DNA of 18,272 nt from JBARKJ01 sp049801375 (GTDB lineage Bacteria; Nitrospirota; JACRHJ01). The DNA lies in the NCBI GenBank assembly GCA_049801375.1, contig JBARKJ010000024.1:1-18272 (forward strand). The letters run 5' to 3'. A model generated the notes under the pieces. That model did not search any database. It saw nothing but the letters and a program-made list of their open reading frames with translations, and was not told the origin of the DNA. Shown one piece after another: positions 13,596 to 18,272 of this stretch (the stretch's first letter is position 1; each line of letters opens with the position of its first letter). Position numbers and translations under genes: made by a program.

Positions 13596-14121
13596 ATGTC
13601 TTTAACGCCTTTTCATATGCCTGGAATACCTCTTCTCCGAAACACACTATAATAATTTCCTCCATTTCGGGGTGCGTCCCCAGGAAATCTCTCATCTCCC
13701 TGACCGCTATTTTCGAAGCGCGTTCCACCGGAAACCGGTACGCACCGGTGCTGATGGACGGAAATGCTATAGTCCTGACGCCTTTCTCACAGGCCAGCAC
13801 CAGCGAGTTCCGGTAACAGTCCGCAAGCAGTTTATCCTCCTTCGACCCGGCCTCGCCGGATGCCCCGCCGCCTCCCCTCCAGATTGGGCCCACGGTATGT
13901 ATCACGAACTTTGCAGGCAGGTCGTAGCCGCCGGTTATCCTGGCTTCGCCGGTCGGGCAGCCGCCAATCTTTTTGCACTCCCTAAGAAGCCCGTGGCCCG
14001 CCGCCCGGTGTATCGCGCCGTCCACCCCGCCGCCGCCCAAAAGCGTGCTGTTCGCGGCGTTCACAATGGCGTCCACCTGGATTTTCGTAATATCTCCTTT
14101 TATCAGCTCGATTTTCCCCAT
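13594..14121 (-). CDS. Macro-domain ADP-ribose hydrolase (YmdB/MacroD type)
   Basis: 175 residues, a complete macro domain and nothing else. Related enzymes remove ADP-ribose from proteins or hydrolyse O-acetyl-ADP-ribose. Motifs: D10 in KGDIT (adenine binding), IVNAANSTLLGGGGVDGAIH with N21, N24 and D34 (catalytic loop), GGCPTGEARITGGYDLPAKFVIHTV, and the phosphate loop PSISTGAYRFP (122-131). All key positions of the MacroD/YmdB class are present, so it should be active. The start ATG (complement of 14119-14121) is preceded by GGGGTGAG. It is convergent with the RRM gene and divergent from the universal stress gene; no clear minus-strand promoter was found in the 82-base spacer, where the plus promoter TTGACA/TATCAT lies. 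Confidence 0.95.
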   Translation of the reverse strand: MGKIELIKGDITKIQVDAIVNAANSTLLGGGGVDGAIHRAAGHGLLRECKKIGGCPTGEARITGGYDLPAKFVIHTVGPIWRGGGGASGEAGSKEDKLLADCYRNSLVLACEKGVRTIAFPSISTGAYRFPVERASKIAVREMRDFLGTHPEMEEIIIVCFGEEVFQAYEKALKT

Positions 14122-14137
14122 TTTTTCTCACCCCTTA

Positions 14138-14166
14138 TTGACACACGTATTTTACAGCGTTATCAT
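14138..14166 (+). promoter_or_regulatory. Strong sigma70-like promoter for the universal stress protein gene
   Basis: Consensus TTGACA at 14138-14143, a 17-bp spacer and TATCAT at 14161-14166. Transcription would start near 14173, about 30 bases before ATG 14204. Confidence 0.75.
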
Positions 14167-14203
14167 TTAAATAGAAGTCCAACTACTTCAAGGAGGCCTG
14201 CTA

Positions 14204-14647
14204 ATGGTAATATCGCACATCCTGCACCCTACGGATTTCTCGGAAGGAGCGGGCGCCGCTTTAGATTATGCCAAGTCGCTCGCGAAACAGTATAACGCAT
14301 CTCTGACGCTCTTGTACGTGATGAACGACATAAGACAGGGAGAAGGGTGGTACGTCCCCCATATCTCCCTGGATAACTTCTTTGCCGAGATGGAGACCGC
14401 GGCTAAGAAGAAACTCGAGCATTACTGCTATGAAGAACTGCAGGATATAAAAAATGTAAATTCCGTTGTAACGGCGGGCGAGCCGGACGAGGAGATAGTG
14501 GACTACTCGAAGAAAAACGGCGTGGACCTAATCGTCATGGGGAGTTACAGCAAAAGCGGGATGGATTTCCTATTCGGCTCCACGGCGAGGAAGGTCCTGA
14601 AAAAGGCGGATTGCCCCATACTCTGCGTGAAAGTGCCTGCGGGGTGA
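14204..14647 (+). CDS. Universal stress protein UspA family
   Basis: 147 residues, one Usp domain. The N-terminal strand ISHILHPTDFSEGA (D11 at the nucleotide-binding position) and the C-terminal MGSYSKSGMDFLFGSTARKV plus CPILCVKV are typical. The usual ATP-binding motif is G-2x-G-9x-G(S/T). Here G113 is followed by S116 in place of the second glycine, and the gap to G125-S126 is one residue shorter. Nucleotide binding may therefore be weakened or altered; this is inference. Such proteins are dimeric cytoplasmic factors raised in stress or stationary phase. AGGAGG (14191-14196) is seven bases before the ATG. The next gene starts 31 bases downstream and likely shares the mRNA. Confidence 0.95.
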   Translation: MVISHILHPTDFSEGAGAALDYAKSLAKQYNASLTLLYVMNDIRQGEGWYVPHISLDNFFAEMETAAKKKLEHYCYEELQDIKNVNSVVTAGEPDEEIVDYSKKNGVDLIVMGSYSKSGMDFLFGSTARKVLKKADCPILCVKVPAG

Positions 14648-14678
14648 AGCCTTGAGGCAATTAAAATGAGGAGGGACC

Positions 14679-14942
14679 ATGAAGCAAGGCATTATGGGGA
14701 AACACATACCGGCAACCGGATTCAGGGAGGAAAGACCTAAAAACATAAAAGGAGAGCTTGCACCGGAGAATAAAAGCATCGCGGAGCATATGACTAATCT
14801 TCTGAGCCAGACCGCCCGGACAATTTTAAATGCGCGGGCCGCCCAGTTCCAGCTTCAGCTCCAAAGGACGCACAGGCTTGGGAACTGGCTTGGGAAGTTC
14901 CACCCTTCGAAAAGCAAAAAGGGTATAAAAAGGAGCGAATAA
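14679..14942 (+). CDS. Small basic hypothetical protein, 87 residues
   Basis: I do not recognise this protein. It is very basic at its C-terminus (HPSKSKKGIKRSE), has no membrane segment or signal peptide and no cysteine. The middle (SIAEHMTNLLSQTARTILNA, then AQFQLQLQRTHRLGNWLGK) looks like two amphipathic helices, so it may bind nucleic acid or a partner protein; this is only a guess. ATG 14679 has GAGGAGGG upstream with good spacing. It is co-directional with the UspA gene and followed within seven bases by an intrinsic terminator, which supports a real two-gene operon. Confidence 0.7.
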   Translation: MKQGIMGKHIPATGFREERPKNIKGELAPENKSIAEHMTNLLSQTARTILNARAAQFQLQLQRTHRLGNWLGKFHPSKSKKGIKRSE

Positions 14943-14948
14943 AGTTAA

Positions 14949-14976
14949 AACCCTCCTGTTTCGGGAGGGTTTTTTT
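14949..14976 (+). terminator. Intrinsic terminator after the usp operon
   Basis: AACCCTCC (14949-14956) pairs with GGAGGGTT (14964-14971) around a 7-base loop, with seven T at 14970-14976. Confidence 0.92.
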
Positions 14977-15048
14977 AATTCCTGCATTTCATGTAATAAT
15001 ACCTGTCAATCTCTGCCCCCTGGCACCTGACTCCCGTTTTTTTGGAGT

Positions 15049-15078
15049 TTGACCTTGACAACGGGCTCCCGATATAAT
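15049..15078 (+). promoter_or_regulatory. Promoter of the tRNA-Glu gene
   Basis: TTGACC at 15049-15054, an 18-bp spacer and a perfect TATAAT at 15073-15078. A second -35-like TTGACA at 15055-15060 is only 12 bp from this -10 and could instead pair with TAAATT at 15078-15083. The 5' leader has ATGCG and CGCAT arms (15084-15088, 15095-15099) directly before the tRNA. Confidence 0.65.
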
Positions 15079-15099
15079 AAATTATGCGTCTTGCCGCAT

Positions 15100-15175
15100 G
15101 GTCCCTTCGTCTAGCGGTCTAGGACGACGGCCTCTCACGCCGTAAACACGGGTTCGAGTCCCGTAGGGATCACCA
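15100..15175 (+). tRNA. tRNA-Glu (anticodon CTC)
   Basis: Complete 76-base cloverleaf with encoded CCA (15173-15175) and discriminator A15172. The acceptor GGTCCCT pairs with AGGGATC (one G-T). The anticodon stem ACGGC/GCCGT encloses CTCTCAC with anticodon CTC at 15134-15136, reading GAG. The T arm is CGGG-TTCGAGT-CCCG. It has a strong upstream promoter; no clear terminator follows. There is no sign of an integrated element at its 3' end. Confidence 0.96.
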
Positions 15176-15210
15176 ACGCTTTGAATGTAAAGGAAACGGT
15201 ATGGCTCGTT

Positions 15211-15489
15211 CTATGAATCCCTCGCCCCGGCAAACGAAACGCCTTCTTTCTCCTCTTCTTTCGTTGCCTCGTCCGCTGGAGATGTGGAAGGGCTAACGAA
15301 ATAACGTTTCATGTCCTCCGGCCCGACCGGGTGGTATTTAAGCGCGCTGCCAGACGGCCCCGGCTTACCCGACCCTATCTGCCCAAGCCCCGCAGCTTCA
15401 CTTTTCCGTCCGATTTTGAATTCCGCCCAGAATACCGCAAAACAGCAAACCAGGAAAACTACAGCCGAAAAAGCAAGGACCTCATTCAT
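15211..15489 (-). CDS. Small single-pass membrane protein, 92 residues
   Basis: I do not recognise a family. An N-terminal hydrophobic helix (residues about 5-22, LAFSAVVFLVCCFAVFWAEF, with two adjacent cysteines) is followed by a basic turn (KIGRKSE), a Gly/Pro/Ser-rich stretch and an acidic tail (DEATKEEEKEG). This suggests a membrane anchor with a soluble tail, N-out by the positive-inside rule. ATG at 15489 has AGGAG six bases upstream, and a plausible promoter lies at 15547-15575. It may be a small subunit of a membrane complex, but no partner gene is next to it. Moderately likely to be real. Confidence 0.6.
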   Translation of the reverse strand: MNEVLAFSAVVFLVCCFAVFWAEFKIGRKSEAAGLGQIGSGKPGPSGSALKYHPVGPEDMKRYFVSPSTSPADEATKEEEKEGVSFAGARDS

Positions 15490-15546
15490 TGAAGGCTCCT
15501 TTTTCTACTTCTCTGCTTACCGGGAAACTAATCGGGCACGCTTCTA

Positions 15547-15575
15547 ATTCTTACGCAAAGTCTGGGTTTTGTCAA
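15547..15575 (-). promoter_or_regulatory. Possible promoter for the small membrane protein
   Basis: On the minus strand a consensus TTGACA (complement of 15570-15575), a 17-bp spacer and a weaker AAGAAT (complement of 15547-15552), about 58 bases upstream of ATG 15489. Confidence 0.45.
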
Positions 15576-15699
15576 ATAAAAACTAAAATTTATTTTGTTT
15601 TTTAAAACAGGCGTAAAGGAATCTTATTCGGTCCAAATCTTCAGCAATCCAACCAGCCCTGATTATAATTTCTCCTCCCAGCCCCTAACAGCCTCTATC

Positions 15700-15727
15700 G
15701 TGACGGTTTGTCAAGACCCTTTATAAT
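15700..15727 (+). promoter_or_regulatory. Possible promoter for the Asp-box gene
   Basis: GTGACG at 15700-15705, a 16-bp spacer and TATAAT at 15722-15727. It would give a leader of about 200 bases that carries the AT-rich dyads. Another TATAAT at 15847-15852 lacks a -35. Confidence 0.35.
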
Positions 15728-15813
15728 TTAAGTGGCGAGTAACATACCGAATACTAATAAATCATATTATTTAGGTTTTTTGCTCAATTCCCGGTTCACT
15801 GTTACATTATAGT

Positions 15814-15882
15814 ATTATCTGATAATTATTTTACAAAAATAGCTATTATAATATTAAGAATAATCTCGGCTTATTTAATATT
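15814..15882. repeat. Cluster of AT-rich inverted repeats before the Asp-box gene
   Basis: Three dyads are seen: ATTATC-T-GATAAT at 15814-15826; the perfect palindrome AATAGCTATT at 15838-15847; and a longer hairpin of AATATTAA plus ATAA (15850-15863, GA bulge) with TTATTTAATATT (15871-15882), loop TCTCGGC. They could be operators or mRNA leader structure. AT richness makes small dyads common, so only the third is striking. Confidence 0.4.
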
Positions 15883-15931
15883 GAAGTTTCATCACCGTAG
15901 ATTTATTTCATTTTTATAAGGAGTCATCTTT

Positions 15932-18272
15932 ATGATAGACGCAATAAGGTTCTTTACTGCGAGCATTTTAATTGTATTGGTGTTTTTTGTTTTTGCTGAG
16001 AAAGCACCGGCGGGCATAAACCAATGGACATCGAACGGGCCGTATGCCGGTTCCATTACCGCCCTTGCCATTTCCCCGAAGTATGCCACTGACCAGACCG
16101 TTTATGCCGGGACTGCAGGCGGTTTGCTTAAGAGCGCCAATGGTGGCACAAACTGGACCGCAGTTAATGCCGGACATATCTACTCGTTAGCCATATCCCC
16201 GAACTACGCCACTGACTTGACCGTTTATGTCGCGACGACAGGCGGTTTGTTAAAGAGTACCAATGGCGGGACGTCCTGGACCGCACTGAACACAGGCATG
16301 ACAAACCCGAATATAGTTTCGTTAGCCGTATCCCCGAACTACGCCATCGACCAGACGGTCTATGCCGGAACGTCTGGCGGCGTGTTTAAGACCACGAACG
16401 GCGGGACGTCCTGGACCGCAGTGAACAAAGGCATAACAAACGCAAATATCCTTTCGTTAGCAATATCTCCTAATTACGCCGCCGACCAGACCGTTTTTGC
16501 CGGAACGTCTGGCGGCGGGGTGTTCAAGACCACTAATAGCGGGACAGCCTGGACGGCGGTTAACACAGGGATAACGAACTTAGCCGTCCAATCGTTAACT
16601 GTATCCCCCGCTTATGTCACTGACCGGACCGTCTATGCCGGGACGCTTTGCGAGATGTTCAAGACCACAAACGGCGGGACGTCCTGGACCGGGGTGAACA
16701 CAGGCATAACAAACCCGAATATAGTTTCGGTGGCCGTATCTCCGAACTATGCCGTCGATCGGACGGTCTATGCGGGGACGGGTACCGGCGTGTTCAAGAC
16801 CACGAACGCGGGTGCAATATGGACAGCGGTTAACACAGGTATAGCGACCTTAACCATTTCTTCGTTAGCCATATCCCCGAATTACGCCGCTGATCAGACG
16901 ATATACGCCGGGGCGTCTGACGGTTTGATGTTCAAGACCACGAATGGCGGGACGTCCTGGACGGTGGTTCTCACACTTTCAGCCCCCATCCTATCGTTAG
17001 CCGTATCCCCCAACTACGCCACCGACCAGACTATCTACGCAGGGAGTAACTACTACATTTACAAAAGCACCAATGGAGGGCTGAGCTGGACTGCCGAGAA
17101 TACCTCCTACTCAAGCACAAATATTCCAGCCCTCGCCGTATCCCCTAACTACGCCACCGACCAGACGGTCTTCGCGGGTTGTTGTGACAGCACTTACGAC
17201 TTGTTCAAGACCATCAACGGAGGTTCGATCTGGTACGACACGAATACCGGAATAATAGATACCGAAGCCCTTGCCGTGTCCCCGAACTTCGACTCGGACC
17301 AGACGGTCTTCGCGGGGACTGCCTACGGCGTTTACAAGACCACCAACGCATGGTCGAGCTGGACCGCCGTGAATACCGGCATAACAAACACAACTATCCA
17401 GGCCCTTGCCGTGTCTCCGGAATACGCCGCGGACCAGACGGTCTATGCGGGGAGTAATGTTGGCGGTGTTTACAAGAGCACCAATGGCGGGGCGAGTTGG
17501 ACCGCCGTAAATACAGGCATCACAAACACAAATATCCAGGCCCTTGCCGTGTCCCCGAACTACGCCGTGGACCAGACGGTCTATGCGGGGAGTAATGTCG
17601 GCGGTGTTTACAAGAGCGCGAACGGCGGGGCGAGCTGGACCACCGTAAACACAGGCATAACAAACACATCAATTTATTCGTTATCCATATCCCCGAACTA
17701 TGCGTCCGATCATACCGTATATGTTGGGGCGGGTAACGGTGGAGTGTTTAATCGTTCATTTACCCCTTCGCTATCAGTTATTTCGAGCCCAACGAACGGC
17801 GCGTCTCTTAGTGGCATGACCTATACCATCACCGGCACGGCCTCGGCCGCCGGAAGCGCCATGGTGCAGCAAGTAGAGGTCGGCATTACTCCTAGCGGCG
17901 GCTCGACGACGTGGAAACAGCCAGCCGACGGCGTGACCGACACCTCGGGTAAGGGCACATGGTCGACCTGGAGCTACTCCTGGACCTCGCCCGCCGACGG
18001 TTCATATACAATTCAGTCACGCGCGACGGACAACGCAAGCAACGTCGAGACGCCGGGCCCGGGAGTTACAGTTACTGTTGACAAAACCCCGCCATCGTCT
18101 GTCATTACCGCTCCGACAAATAATGCGGTGCTATCCGGAACGAGCTACATCATCACCGGGACGGCCACGGACGGGACAGGCTCCGGCGTGCAATACGTGG
18201 ACGTCTCGACCGACGGCGGGAAAACTTGGAACAGGGCAAGCGGCACTACGACGTGGAGCTACAACTGGACTC
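15932..18272 (+). CDS. Secreted or surface Asp-box beta-propeller protein with Ig-like domains (partial, runs off right edge)
   Basis: At least 780 residues, open to the window end. A signal peptide (hydrophobic core FFTASILIVLVFFVF, likely cut after APA, residue 27) is followed by thirteen repeats of about 42-47 residues. Each has the form SLAVSPNYATDQTVYAG, then GGVFKTTNGGTSW and a turn TAVNTGITN; the thirteenth is truncated. The motif S/T-x-N-G-G-x-x-W is the Asp-box/BNR motif found in sialidases, sortilin-like and photosystem-assembly propellers, where it is a structural beta turn. From about 17770 (residue 613) Ig-like strands begin (ISSPTNGASLSGMTYTITGT), and a second Ig-like domain begins with PPSSVITAPTNNAVLSG. 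It is probably exported and adhesive or carbohydrate-interacting, but no catalytic residues can be named. AAGGAG is eight bases before ATG 15932. Confidence 0.88.
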   Translation, partial: MIDAIRFFTASILIVLVFFVFAEKAPAGINQWTSNGPYAGSITALAISPKYATDQTVYAGTAGGLLKSANGGTNWTAVNAGHIYSLAISPNYATDLTVYVATTGGLLKSTNGGTSWTALNTGMTNPNIVSLAVSPNYAIDQTVYAGTSGGVFKTTNGGTSWTAVNKGITNANILSLAISPNYAADQTVFAGTSGGGVFKTTNSGTAWTAVNTGITNLAVQSLTVSPAYVTDRTVYAGTLCEMFKTTNGGTSWTGVNTGITNPNIVSVAVSPNYAVDRTVYAGTGTGVFKTTNAGAIWTAVNTGIATLTISSLAISPNYAADQTIYAGASDGLMFKTTNGGTSWTVVLTLSAPILSLAVSPNYATDQTIYAGSNYYIYKSTNGGLSWTAENTSYSSTNIPALAVSPNYATDQTVFAGCCDSTYDLFKTINGGSIWYDTNTGIIDTEALAVSPNFDSDQTVFAGTAYGVYKTTNAWSSWTAVNTGITNTTIQALAVSPEYAADQTVYAGSNVGGVYKSTNGGASWTAVNTGITNTNIQALAVSPNYAVDQTVYAGSNVGGVYKSANGGASWTTVNTGITNTSIYSLSISPNYASDHTVYVGAGNGGVFNRSFTPSLSVISSPTNGASLSGMTYTITGTASAAGSAMVQQVEVGITPSGGSTTWKQPADGVTDTSGKGTWSTWSYSWTSPADGSYTIQSRATDNASNVETPGPGVTVTVDKTPPSSVITAPTNNAVLSGTSYIITGTATDGTGSGVQYVDVSTDGGKTWNRASGTTTWSYNWT
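16055..17760 (+). repeat. Thirteen tandem Asp-box repeat units inside the propeller gene
   Basis: Units of roughly 126-141 bp follow one another without spacers. Units 11 (17399-17536) and 12 (from 17537) are both 138 bp and differ at about 16 positions by my count, near 88% identity, so they look recently duplicated. Units 5, 7, 9 and 10 are more divergent. The repeats are protein-coding and in frame. Confidence 0.85.

Larger units (their letters stand above)
15576..15931. other. AT-rich intergenic region upstream of the Asp-box gene
   Basis: About 355 bases without a convincing gene and clearly richer in A+T than the rest of the window. It contains one promoter candidate (15700-15727), a set of AT-rich dyads (15814-15882) and the Shine-Dalgarno AAGGAG of the next gene (15918-15923). 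I see no tRNA, CRISPR repeat or insertion-sequence end in it. Confidence 0.6.

Noticed and set aside
15055..15078. TTGACA at 15055 paired with TATAAT at 15073 as the tRNA-Glu promoter
   Set aside because: The spacer would be only 12 bp. TTGACC at 15049 gives an 18-bp spacer with the same -10.
15100..15250. tRNA-Glu as attachment site of an integrated element
   Set aside because: No integrase gene, no direct repeat of the tRNA 3' end and no mobile genes are visible downstream in the window.
16055..17760. CRISPR-like or non-coding tandem array
   Set aside because: The repeats are about 135 bp, vary at codon third positions, keep one open frame and encode Asp-box motifs, so they are protein repeats.

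Overview
The window looks like chromosomal DNA of a moderately GC-rich, free-living Gram-negative-type bacterium. Coding DNA is GC-rich with frequent ATA isoleucine codons, intergenic spacers are AT-rich, and sigma70-like promoters are easy to read. The gene content (NAD-dependent LigA, a YycJ-type hydrolase, an AsmA/DUF748-like protein, Ku/LigD, a Gly-rich RRM protein, a hemerythrin) would suit a Nitrospirota or deltaproteobacterial-type lineage, but I cannot prove the taxonomy from the sequence. Layout, left to right: (1) 1-485, minus strand: a response regulator with a PAS start, cut by the window edge. (2) 635-1417, plus: a YycJ/WalJ-type MBL hydrolase that appears to use an ATA start. (3) 1485-2726, minus: a receiver-GAF-PAS protein, divergent from (4) 2844-4847, plus: ligA. 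(5) 4844-5506, minus: a membrane-anchored TPR protein tail-to-tail with ligA and divergent from (6) 5617-6162, plus: an unrecognised 181-residue protein. (7) 6251-6324: tRNA-Cys with its own promoter and terminator. (8) 6440-12102, plus: a probable operon of an AsmA/DUF748-like envelope protein, a hemerythrin-like protein, Ku, a separate LigD phosphoesterase domain and a LigD ligase-polymerase protein. (9) 12144-13067: an NDP-sugar epimerase predicted to have an almost leaderless mRNA. (10) 13220-13540: an RRM RNA-binding protein with a structured leader, convergent with (11) 13594-14121, minus: a macro-domain hydrolase. (12) 14204-14942: a universal stress protein and a small basic protein. 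(13) 15100-15175: tRNA-Glu. (14) 15211-15489, minus: a small membrane protein. (15) About 390 AT-rich bases, then 15932 to the right edge: a large secreted or surface Asp-box beta-propeller protein with Ig-like domains, open at the edge. The functional core is DNA repair and stress. The NHEJ set (Ku, LigD-PE, LigD-Lig-Pol) lies behind a hemerythrin, and UspA, the macro-domain hydrolase and the RRM protein lie nearby. LigA supplies the replicative ligase. The most interesting detail is the junction between the two LigD pieces. The phosphoesterase ORF ends just after a run of nine A, and a -1 shift there would join it in frame to the ligase-polymerase ORF. That would recreate a single PE-Lig-Pol LigD of about 855 residues, close to the usual size. 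It may be programmed slippage, a true gene split, or a homopolymer error.
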